Source: an uncultured Oscillochloris sp.
GTDB taxonomy: Bacteria; Chloroflexota; Chloroflexia; Chloroflexales; Chloroflexaceae
DNA length: 5,292 bases
Assembly: GCA_903877345.1 (NCBI GenBank)
Contig: CAIRDL010000407.1
Coordinates: forward strand, 1 to 5,292
Direction: 5' to 3'
Of the stretch, positions 1 to 4,633 are shown one piece after another; position 1 is the stretch's first letter; every line of letters starts with the position of its first letter. A model generated the notes under the pieces. That model did no database searches. It saw only the letters and a program-made list of their open reading frames with translations, and was not told the origin of the DNA. The translations under genes were made by a program, and so were the position numbers.

Positions 1-2
1 CC

Positions 3-48
3 CTGAGCGAAGCGAAGGGTCTCGGCCGGGATTCTTCGCTTCGCTCAG
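3..48. repeat. Perfect 15-bp inverted repeat at left edge
   Basis: CTGAGCGAAGCGAAG (3-17) is the exact reverse complement of CTTCGCTTCGCTCAG (34-48), with a 16-nt GC-rich loop between. The flanking text (GGATTC... and ...AGAATGAC) resembles a dispersed intergenic repeat I recall from Chloroflexota and other genomes; that is memory, not a search. There is no T-run after either arm, so it is not a standard intrinsic terminator. The element may continue left of the window. It lies 79 bp upstream of the acyltransferase start, so it could sit in that gene's promoter or leader region. Confidence 0.75.
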
Positions 49-115
49 AATGACCAGATGCCTCACAGCGTTCCTTCTGTGGTATTGCCTTTAGGGCGTT
101 CGTTGAAGCTTGAGC

Positions 116-122
116 AAGGTGG
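116..122 (+). promoter_or_regulatory. Ribosome binding site of the acyltransferase
   Basis: AAGGTGG, one base from AAGGAGG, lies 4 nt upstream of the ATG at 127. It selects that start over the in-frame ATG at 58, which would add 23 residues with no membrane-protein character and would place the gene start almost inside the left-edge repeat. Confidence 0.7.
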
Positions 123-126
123 CATC

Positions 127-1023
127 ATGGTTCGTTTCCTCCCGGCACCCCTCATTGGTATGCTGAGCCTGATGGTCTTGGTGTTGAACACGCTTTTCTG
201 GGCGGTGCCGCTCTTCAGCGTGGCCCTCGTGAAGCTCCTCATCCCATTGCCTGCTGTGCGGCAGCGGTTGTCGGCCCTGCTTACGGAGCTTGCCGAGCGC
301 TGGATTGCGGTCAATAGCTGGGTGCTGCGCGTGATTCAGCGTGCGCCTTTGCAGGTCACGGGGCTTGCGGGGCTGCGGCACGACGGGTGGTACCTGATCT
401 GTTGCAACCACACCTCGTGGGCGGACATCCCGCTCCTGCAACGGGTTTTTGCGCAGCGCATCCCGTTTCTGCGCTTCTTCCTAAAGCAAGAATTGATCTG
501 GGTGCCGCTGCTTGGGTTGGCTTGGTGGGCGCTCGATTTTCCTTTTATGCAGCGCTACACGCCTGCGTATTTGGCGAAACACCCCGAGAAGCGCGGCGTT
601 GATAGCGCAACGACCCGCCGGGCCTGTGAGAAGTTTCGCACGAGGCCCACCGCCGTCTTGAATTTCCTTGAGGGCACACGCTACACCGCCGCCAAGCACC
701 AAGCCCAAAACTCGCCCTATGCCCACCTGTTGCGCCCGAAGGCGGGTGGTATGGCGAGCGCGGTTGCGGCGATGGGTACGATGTTCGAGGCGATTCTTGA
801 TGTGACGATCATCTACCGTGATGGCCCGGTTGAGTTGTGGGGTTTGCTCTGTGGGCGGTTGGGGCGCGTCGTCATCCACATTGAGCAGCGACCCCTGCCC
901 CCGGAATGGCTCAACGGTGACTATGCAAATGACCCGGTCTTTCGGGCTGCCTTTCAGGCTTGGGTGCAACAGATTTGGGAAGAAAAGGACGCTCGCATCG
1001 GGCGCGAACTTGCACTAGACTAA
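127..1023 (+). CDS. YihG/PlsC-type lysophospholipid acyltransferase
   Basis: Predicted membrane-bound acyltransferase of the LPLAT/PlsC superfamily, likely moving an acyl chain onto a lysophosphatidic acid-like acceptor in phospholipid synthesis or remodelling. It is 298 aa from the ATG at 127; E. coli YihG is of similar size. A hydrophobic N-terminus (about residues 7-40) should anchor it in the cytoplasmic membrane. Block I is NHTSWAD, with catalytic H95 and D100 (the HX4D motif). The acceptor-binding block is NFLEGTR (E182-R185), followed by LLRPKAGG (about 202-208) and a later IIYRDGP block. The NHTSWAD and FLEGTR spacing with RYT after it matches the YihG subgroup better than classic PlsC. 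The exact acceptor cannot be told from sequence. An in-frame upstream ATG at 58 is less likely because the ATG at 127 has the better Shine-Dalgarno. The gene converges with the CPBP gene and shares stop-codon bases with it. No convincing promoter is visible upstream. Confidence 0.88.
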   Translation: MVRFLPAPLIGMLSLMVLVLNTLFWAVPLFSVALVKLLIPLPAVRQRLSALLTELAERWIAVNSWVLRVIQRAPLQVTGLAGLRHDGWYLICCNHTSWADIPLLQRVFAQRIPFLRFFLKQELIWVPLLGLAWWALDFPFMQRYTPAYLAKHPEKRGVDSATTRRACEKFRTRPTAVLNFLEGTRYTAAKHQAQNSPYAHLLRPKAGGMASAVAAMGTMFEAILDVTIIYRDGPVELWGLLCGRLGRVVIHIEQRPLPPEWLNGDYANDPVFRAAFQAWVQQIWEEKDARIGRELALD

Positions 1024-1718
1024 AGCCGCGCCAGCCACGGTAGCACAAAAATATCAACCACCATCGAGACGAAGGTACACATGTGAATGATCACGGCGAC
1101 CCAGAGGTTGCGGAACCGTAGGCTCAGGTAGCCGCCCAAAATACCGATGGGCAGCGCCATGATCGCCATGAGGCCGCGCTCGGTGAGGCCCACCGGGGCC
1201 ACGGCGTAGTGGTTCACCGCGTAGGCTAGGGTAGTGAGCGCAACCGCAAGGTGCAAGTTCGTTCCTCGGTCGCGTAATGCAGAGAGCAGTAACCCGCGCC
1301 AGAGGAACTCTTCGGCCAACACCAGCACCGGGAAGAGGTAAATGAAGCCCATCTGCACCAAAATGGTCTGCATCTCGGCCATCGGTGGGTTGCCCGCCCG
1401 GTAGTACGTATAGGTGTTGCCCCAGTCCAGAAGCATCAGGGCAACGCCGATGAGCCCGCCCCAACGGACGGCTTGGCCCAGGTTGTGCCGCGTGAGCCCT
1501 ACGCGCTGCCAAGCGTTGGCGCGGCTACAGTAGCGCAGGGTCAAGAAGAGCGCGCCAAGCACGTACAGGAAGAGGGCGGGCCATTCGGTCAGGGGCGTGA
1601 AGTGCCCCACCAGCCCCAAGAGCCAAACGGCACCAACGAGGCCCAGGCTCAGGCGAAGCCGCTGCTCGTGGTCGGGCTGCCTCACGAGGGCTGATGAGGC
1701 GCTTGTTTCACCGTGCAT
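1020..1718 (-). CDS. CPBP-family intramembrane metalloprotease
   Basis: Predicted polytopic membrane protein of the CPBP (CAAX protease and bacteriocin-processing, 'Abi') family, 232 aa. Motif 1 is EEFLWRG, giving the EExxxR glutamates E136-E137 and R141. Motif 2 ends in H170 (YAVNH, with Tyr where Phe is common). Motif 3 has H212 inside IIHMCTF, but the Asn/Asp usually found four residues after this His is Phe here. Several hydrophobic segments surround the motifs (about 22-40, 47-62, 87-98, 119-135, 155-170, 183-200, 205-228). Bacterial family members include peptide proteases and bacteriocin-immunity proteins; the substrate here is unknown. The ATG at 1718 has GGGAG (1726-1730) 7 nt upstream. 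A TTG one codon earlier is possible but less likely. The gene is divergent from the Crp-type regulator across 287 bp, so the two may share control sites. Its end overlaps the end of the acyltransferase gene. Confidence 0.85.
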   Translation of the reverse strand: MHGETSASSALVRQPDHEQRLRLSLGLVGAVWLLGLVGHFTPLTEWPALFLYVLGALFLTLRYCSRANAWQRVGLTRHNLGQAVRWGGLIGVALMLLDWGNTYTYYRAGNPPMAEMQTILVQMGFIYLFPVLVLAEEFLWRGLLLSALRDRGTNLHLAVALTTLAYAVNHYAVAPVGLTERGLMAIMALPIGILGGYLSLRFRNLWVAVIIHMCTFVSMVVDIFVLPWLARL

Positions 1719-1757
1719 CAAAAAACTCCCTTCTGCCTTGCCGCGACGCAGGTGCCT

Positions 1758-1791
1758 AGTATACCCGCACGGCGCGGCGTCACGTTGCCAA
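1758..1791 (-). promoter_or_regulatory. Possible promoter of the CPBP gene
   Basis: On the minus strand TATACT (1758-1763) is a good -10 match, 39 nt upstream of the ATG at 1718. The best -35-like word, TTGGCA (1786-1791), is 22 nt away, longer than the usual 16-18; at 17 nt there is only AACGTG. The -10 is plausible but the promoter as a whole is weak and may need an activator. Confidence 0.3.
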
Positions 1792-1836
1792 GGCCGTTAC
1801 GCTGCGGCGTCATCACTAGCGCCAAGCCGTGCCGCC

Positions 1837-1858
1837 TGATGTGACCGTGATCATAGTT
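1837..1858 (+). promoter_or_regulatory. CRP-type operator (TGTGA-N6-TCATA)
   Basis: TGTGA (1840-1844), six bases, then TCATA (1851-1855) matches 9 of 10 core positions of the E. coli CRP consensus TGTGA-N6-TCACA. The centre of symmetry is between 1847 and 1848. The regulator encoded 150 bp downstream keeps the Arg, Glu and Arg that read TGTGA in E. coli CRP, so this gene's own product is the natural candidate to bind here. The site also lies about 120 bp upstream of the divergent CPBP start. Binding itself is inferred. Confidence 0.6.
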
Positions 1859-1882
1859 TGCGCAAGGCCCACCGTCTATAAT
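1854..1882 (+). promoter_or_regulatory. Predicted class II-type promoter of the Crp-type gene
   Basis: A perfect TATAAT occurs at 1877-1882. At 17-bp spacing the -35 hexamer is TAGTTT (1854-1859), a poor match to TTGACA. A start site 7 nt past the -10 falls near 1889, which puts the CRP-type box centre at about -41.5, the classic class II activator position overlapping the -35. This would leave a leader of about 117 nt before the ATG at 2006. The start-site position is inferred from spacing only. Confidence 0.5.
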
Positions 1883-1984
1883 CCAATTATCAGCAAGGCA
1901 TGGGTGCGGAGGTTCCGCATCACCCCGGCAGAAACGGGACAAACGCCCCCGTTGCGGCGTTACGGTCAGGGCGCAAGGCCCACC
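1860..1984 (+). repeat. 14-bp direct repeat GCGCAAGGCCCACC, two copies
   Basis: Exact copies lie at 1860-1873 and 1971-1984, 111 bp apart. The first is between the CRP-type box and the -10; the second is just upstream of the Shine-Dalgarno of the Crp-type gene. In the second copy, AGGCC (1976-1980) is one arm of a possible alternative hairpin that would free the ribosome binding site. The repeat may be a small duplication in the control region. Confidence 0.65.
1902..1953 (+). promoter_or_regulatory. Two small hairpins in the leader of the Crp-type gene
   Basis: The first hairpin pairs GGGTG plus CGGA (1902-1910) with TCCG (1914-1917) and CACCC (1921-1925), with a 3-nt bulge and a GGT loop. 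The second pairs AACGGG (1933-1938) with CCCGTT (1948-1953) across a 9-nt loop. Both lie between the predicted start site near 1889 and the ATG. Neither is followed by a T-run, so attenuation by intrinsic termination is not supported. No known riboswitch was recognised. Confidence 0.35.
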
Positions 1985-2003
1985 CGGCCTATTAAGGAGG
2001 CCG
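1976..2003 (+). promoter_or_regulatory. Shine-Dalgarno hairpin with a competing fold
   Basis: The Shine-Dalgarno AAGGAGG (1994-2000) is 5 nt before the ATG at 2006. CGGCCT (1985-1990) can pair with AGGCCG (1998-2003), a 6-bp stem with five G-C pairs and a 7-nt loop that would cover the 3' part of the Shine-Dalgarno. The same segment, as GGCCT (1986-1990), can instead pair with AGGCC (1976-1980) across a 5-nt CACCC loop, leaving the Shine-Dalgarno free. The two folds exclude each other. The pairings are seen in the sequence; a regulatory role is inference. Confidence 0.45.
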
Positions 2004-2005
2004 TT

Positions 2006-2695
2006 ATGGCGAACCTAGAACTGTTACGCAACGTACCGATTTTCGCCCGCCTCACCGATGACCAGTTGCGCCTGATTGGGGCGAGTTTGGGCACCCGGGC
2101 TTGTGGCCGGGGCGAGACGATTTTTCACCAGGGGAGTGACGGCGACGTACTCTACCTGATTGTTCATGGTCAAGTGCGGATCTACACCATTAGCCAGCTT
2201 GGACAAGAGCTGTCGGTCAAGATTTTTCGCGATGGTGATTTTTTTGGCGAATTGGCCTTGCTCGACGGGCAACCGCGTTCGGCAAGCGCCGAGGCGATGC
2301 GCCCGACGACGACGCTGACCCTGCATCGCCACGCCTTCCGCGAGGCGGTGCGGACAATGCCCGATATTGCTGTGCAGGTGCTTGAGGAGCTGTCGGCCCG
2401 TCTGCGCGGCACCAATACCTACATCGAACATCTCGCCAGCCACTCGGCACCCCAGCGCGTTGTGCGGACGCTGCTCGATTTGGCCGATCAGCACGGTGTG
2501 GGTGAGCAGGGCGGAACGACGCGCATTGATCTGTATTTGACCCAAGACGACCTCGCGAGTTTGGCTGGAACCACCCGCGAGACAGTTAACCGGGTGCTCA
2601 GTGGCCTGCGGGAACAGGGACTCATCCAAATTGAGCGTGCGCGGGTCAGCGTTCTGAATTTGCCGCAGCTTGAGGCGCGGCTTGAACTAGCCTAA
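2006..2695 (+). CDS. Crp/Fnr-family transcriptional regulator
   Basis: A 229-aa cytoplasmic DNA-binding regulator. The cyclic-nucleotide-binding beta-barrel spans about residues 5-115. Its phosphate-binding cassette reads FFGELALLDGQPRSA, with G81, E82, R91 and S92 at the positions of E. coli CRP G71, E72, R82 and S83. The dimerisation helix (about 117-144) carries T136 in the place of CRP T127, with Asn where CRP has S128. The C-terminal winged helix-turn-helix (about 150-225) contains LTQDDLASLAGTTRETVNRV. R191, E192 and R196 align with CRP R180, E181 and R185, which read TGTGA. The only Cys is C33, so this is not an Fe-S Fnr sensor. cAMP or a related ligand is plausible but unproven. The start is fixed by a perfect AAGGAGG 5 nt upstream; the open frame runs further upstream without support. 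A TGTGA-N6-TCATA box upstream suggests autoregulation. Confidence 0.93.
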   Translation: MANLELLRNVPIFARLTDDQLRLIGASLGTRACGRGETIFHQGSDGDVLYLIVHGQVRIYTISQLGQELSVKIFRDGDFFGELALLDGQPRSASAEAMRPTTTLTLHRHAFREAVRTMPDIAVQVLEELSARLRGTNTYIEHLASHSAPQRVVRTLLDLADQHGVGEQGGTTRIDLYLTQDDLASLAGTTRETVNRVLSGLREQGLIQIERARVSVLNLPQLEARLELA

Positions 2696-2702
2696 CGCAT
2701 GG

Positions 2703-2738
2703 CAGATTGTAGATTTTAGCGATACGGAATTTTCTAAT
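2703..2738 (+). promoter_or_regulatory. Weak promoter candidate upstream of the DUF3307 gene
   Basis: TCTAAT (2733-2738) matches five of six -10 positions. At 17-bp spacing the -35 is TAGATT (2710-2715), a poor match. The upstream part is a GATTGTAGATTTTAG repeat unit (about 2705-2719), so the AT-richness may simply come from that repeat. Co-transcription with the preceding Crp-type gene is the alternative. Confidence 0.25.
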
Positions 2739-2755
2739 TATTTAGGTCGTGCAAA

Positions 2756-2800
2756 TGATGCGTGATGCGTGATCAGTCACGGATCACGGATCACGCATCA
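2756..2800. repeat. 19-bp hairpin repeat, copy 1
   Basis: TGATGCGTGATGCGTGATC (2756-2774) pairs with 2782-2800 across a 7-nt loop, with one G-G mismatch. The reverse complement of the right arm is identical over 19 bases to 4652-4670 in the second copy upstream of rsmI. The hairpin ends 3 nt before the Shine-Dalgarno of the DUF3307 gene. There is no T-run, so it is not a normal terminator. It is a dispersed repeat that may influence transcript stability or translation. Confidence 0.8.
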
Positions 2801-2815
2801 GACGGGAGGCTTCCA

Positions 2816-3493
2816 ATGTTTTACCTCTTCCTGCTCGCCCATCTGGTCGCTGATTTCGCCTTGCAGCCCCTTTGGCTCGTGCGCCGCAAGCGCCAGTGGG
2901 ACGGCCTGTTGCTTCACGTTGGGGTTGTGTTGGTCTGTATGCTTGTGTTGATGCTTGGCGAACCGAACACCCGGAGTCTCTGGCCGACGATGGTGGGCAT
3001 CAGTGTGGTGCATCTAGCCGCCGACCGCTGGAAGGTGCGTTACGCCGACCGGCTTTTGCGCCCGCCCTTTGTGCCTTTCCTGCTGGATCAGGGTTTGCAT
3101 TTGGTGACTATCGCCGCTGCGTTGAGCTTGGCGCTTCCGGCGGGGCAGGTTTGGTCGCCCGCCGCGCTGAGTCTGGCGTGGCCCGCGATTTACCTGAGTG
3201 CGTACATCGTGGCGGCGCTGGCGGCACCGATTGCCCTGATTGTGCTGTTTGATCCGACCTTCCAACACGCGGCGCAGGCTGCCCGCGCCCGCACGCGCAG
3301 CTTGGTGGCAGCCCTGGCGGTGCTGACTCTAAGCCTCGTGGCTGGCCCGGCAGCCTTGCCGTTGACTCTGGCGGGCTTGGCGTTGGCGAGCCGTCGCCCA
3401 GCTTCACCCCATCCACTCGACGGCCCTGCGGGACTCATCGCGGTGGCGATTGTGGCCGCCGCTACCGGGGCGCTGCTCACGCTGATGGGGTAG
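2816..3493 (+). CDS. DUF3307 family membrane protein
   Basis: A 225-aa predicted integral membrane protein. The N-terminal part fits the DUF3307 family: AHLVADFALQPLWLVRRK (residues 8-25), then HVGVV, then VVHLAADRWKVRY (64-76), then PFLLDQGLHL (87-96). The conserved polar residues H9, D13, Q17, H34, H66, D70, K73, D91, Q92 and H95 lie inside or next to hydrophobic helices, as in a membrane enzyme or transporter, but the family's function is not known to me. The C-terminal half is Ala/Leu-rich with about three more hydrophobic segments (about 115-145, 162-192, 204-223) and no recognisable motif. The ATG at 2816 has GGGAGG (2804-2809) 6 nt upstream. A GTG at 2762 in the same frame would translate the hairpin repeat and is unlikely. 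The gene follows the Crp-type gene by 120 bp on the same strand and is followed by a strong terminator. Confidence 0.85.
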   Translation: MFYLFLLAHLVADFALQPLWLVRRKRQWDGLLLHVGVVLVCMLVLMLGEPNTRSLWPTMVGISVVHLAADRWKVRYADRLLRPPFVPFLLDQGLHLVTIAAALSLALPAGQVWSPAALSLAWPAIYLSAYIVAALAAPIALIVLFDPTFQHAAQAARARTRSLVAALAVLTLSLVAGPAALPLTLAGLALASRRPASPHPLDGPAGLIAVAIVAAATGALLTLMG

Positions 3494-3512
3494 CGACGAG
3501 TGCGCGGGTCAC

Positions 3513-3524
3513 GGGCGAAAGCCC
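3513..3524 (+). other. GNRA tetraloop hairpin downstream of the DUF3307 gene
   Basis: GGGC-GAAA-GCCC forms a 4-bp stem closed by a GAAA tetraloop, 20 nt after the DUF3307 stop. It is a small local structure in the transcript tail before the terminator. I recognise no known RNA family, and no coding sequence is visible in the rest of 3494-3570. Confidence 0.3.
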
Positions 3525-3570
3525 CTGCGAATCGTCAAGCGGAAACCTACAGTTCTGAATCATGCCAAAA

Positions 3571-3609
3571 CGCGGCGACGGGGTGCATAGCCTCGTCGCC
3601 GCGTTTTTT
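3571..3609 (+). terminator. Strong intrinsic terminator, probably bidirectional
   Basis: CGCGGCGACG (3571-3580) pairs perfectly with CGTCGCCGCG (3594-3603). The stem can extend by three more pairs, one of them G-U, leaving a 7-nt loop, and it is followed by six T (3604-3609). It lies 77 bp after the DUF3307 stop. On the minus strand the same stem is followed by TTTT (AAAA at 3567-3570 on +), so it could also end the rsmI transcript, whose stop is about 110 bp away on that side. Confidence 0.88.
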
Positions 3610-3624
3610 AGATCTTCAGATCAT

Positions 3625-3696
3625 GATTCTGGGCGGAGTGAGGGCATCTCACCCTCCGCACAACTGCGCGGGCGAGACGCCCTCGCTCCCAGATTC
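3625..3696. repeat. Long imperfect inverted repeat between convergent genes
   Basis: The left arm starts GATTCTGGGCGGAGTGAGGG (from 3625) and the right arm ends GCCCTCGCTCCCAGATTC (to 3696). They are imperfect reverse complements over about 33 nt per arm, with the centre near 3661. Each arm also holds its own small hairpin: GAGGG/CCCTC at 3639-3655 and GGGC/GCCC around 3670-3682. The sequence resembles dispersed intergenic repeats I recall from Chloroflexota. It sits 18 bp past the rsmI stop and may help protect or end that transcript. Confidence 0.65.
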
Positions 3697-3714
3697 TTTC
3701 GCAGAATGCGCCCC

Positions 3715-4596
3715 TTACTCCTCCTCGTCAAGCTTGAGCCAGATCTGGTAGACGGCCCGCTTCGGCAAGCCAAGCTCGTGGGCGACGATACGAGCCGCCG
3801 TGCTGCCATTGTGGCCTTGCGCCCGCAAGTCGCGGAGGCGCACGGCAAGCTCGGCCTCACTTGGCGGTGCGCTGCCCGCCTCCGGCAGATGGATGCGGTC
3901 ACGGTCGCGCTTGTGCTCACCAGAACTCTGGCGACCCTCGATGACCAGCGTGTACTCGCCACGGGGGCGCTCGGTGCTGAAGTGGTGGATCATCTGGGAC
4001 ACGCTGCCCCGCCGCAGGGCCTCGAACCGCTTGGTGAGGTCTTTTGCCACCACGATGCGGCGGTCGCCCAATACCGCCAGCATGTCATCAAGGGTTTCAC
4101 ACAGGCGGTGCGGTGCCTCGAAGCACACCAGCGTGAAGCTCAAAGCGGCGAGGTCGGTAAAAAGTGCCCGTCGCTCAACGCTCCGTCGGGGCAAAAAACC
4201 CACGTAGGCGAAGCGCGTGGTTGGCAGCCCCGAAGCCACGAGCGCAGCGACCGGCGCACTTGGCCCAGGCACAGGGGCGACGGGAAAACCGGCAGCAATG
4301 CAGGCGGTCACAAGCTCAAAGCCTGGATCAGCAAGCGCCGGCGTACCCGCATCAGAAACCAGCGCCACGTCGCCGCTCGCCAGGGCCGTCAGAATTTCGT
4401 CGAGACGGGCCAACTTATTGTGCTCGTGATACGAGATGCAACGGGTCGTGATCTGATAATGGTCAAGCAACGTCCGCGTATGGCGCGTATCTTCGGCGGC
4501 GATGAGGCGCGCCTCGCGCAGCACCCGCAGCGCTCGCAGCGTAATATCTTCCAAATTGCCGATGGGCGTCGCGACTAGATAGAGCGTGTTAGGCAT
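3715..4596 (-). CDS. rsmI: 16S rRNA (cytidine1402-2'-O)-methyltransferase RsmI
   Basis: RsmI uses S-adenosylmethionine to methylate the 2'-O of C1402 in the decoding centre of 16S rRNA, acting with RsmH, which makes the N4 methyl on the same base. The protein is 293 aa, close to the usual length of about 285. It is full length, with the family hallmarks in order: LYLVATPIGNLEDIT (5-19), AEDTRHT (34-40), SDAGTPALADPG (81-92), PVPGPSA (108-114), FAYVGFLPR (129-137), FEAPHRL (159-165), KDLTKRFE (185-192) and GEYTLVIEG (213-221). The last 55 or so residues form the small helical tail typical of the family. The ATG at 4596 gives exactly the expected N-terminus, but no Shine-Dalgarno is visible and the upstream bases belong to an AT-rich repeat. 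The gene probably ends at the shared terminator at 3571-3609. The SDR gene upstream is on the same strand, 231 bp away. Confidence 0.97.
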   Translation of the reverse strand: MPNTLYLVATPIGNLEDITLRALRVLREARLIAAEDTRHTRTLLDHYQITTRCISYHEHNKLARLDEILTALASGDVALVSDAGTPALADPGFELVTACIAAGFPVAPVPGPSAPVAALVASGLPTTRFAYVGFLPRRSVERRALFTDLAALSFTLVCFEAPHRLCETLDDMLAVLGDRRIVVAKDLTKRFEALRRGSVSQMIHHFSTERPRGEYTLVIEGRQSSGEHKRDRDRIHLPEAGSAPPSEAELAVRLRDLRAQGHNGSTAARIVAHELGLPKRAVYQIWLKLDEEE

Positions 4597-4633
4597 GGTT
4601 TAGATTTTTGATTGGGGAAGCGGATCTTTTCAA
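4597..4633 (-). promoter_or_regulatory. Candidate rsmI promoter, possibly leaderless
   Basis: On the minus strand TTGAAA (4628-4633) is a good -35. After an 18-nt spacer comes AAAAAT (4604-4609), a 4-of-6 -10. The 3' end of this -10 is 7 nt before the ATG, so the transcript would start at or next to the start codon. That would explain the missing Shine-Dalgarno. The -10 is weak and lies in an AT-rich repeat, so this is tentative. Confidence 0.3.

Noticed and set aside
481..969. Open frame on - inside the acyltransferase gene (162 codons)
   Set aside because: The opposite strand encodes a protein with intact NHTSWAD and FLEGTR motifs; the minus frame is low-complexity and has no supported start.
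1718..1942. Small open frame on - in the divergent intergenic region (74 codons)
   Set aside because: No Shine-Dalgarno, no recognisable motif, and it overlaps the predicted CRP-type box and promoter.
2024..2629. Open frame on - across the Crp-type gene (201 codons)
   Set aside because: It is a shadow of a clearly recognised regulator with cNMP and HTH domains.
2768..2782. GTGA-N4-TCAC as a second CRP site
   Set aside because: The half-site spacing is 4, not 6, and the sequence is explained by the dispersed hairpin repeat, which recurs at 4664-4678.
2756..2800. Terminator of the Crp-type gene
   Set aside because: The hairpin is strong but no T-run follows; a Shine-Dalgarno and start codon follow instead.
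2756..2800. CRISPR-like or tandem array in the CGTGATC/GGATCACG repeats (here and at 4645-4712)
   Set aside because: The units form hairpins and short overlapping words, with no regular spacers and no cas genes.
3494..3570. Riboswitch or small RNA ahead of the terminator
   Set aside because: Only one 4-bp GAAA hairpin is visible, no known conserved core was recognised, and no + strand gene lies downstream.
3692..3708. GATTCTTTCGCAGAATG as a shortened copy of the left-edge GATTCTTCGCTTCGCTCAGAATG repeat
   Set aside because: The resemblance is short and gapped; it could be coincidence and cannot be tested without genome-wide copies.
3562..4578. Long open frame on + opposite rsmI (338 codons)
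   Set aside because: It is antisense to RsmI, which carries every family motif; the + frame has no recognisable domain and starts inside the terminator hairpin.
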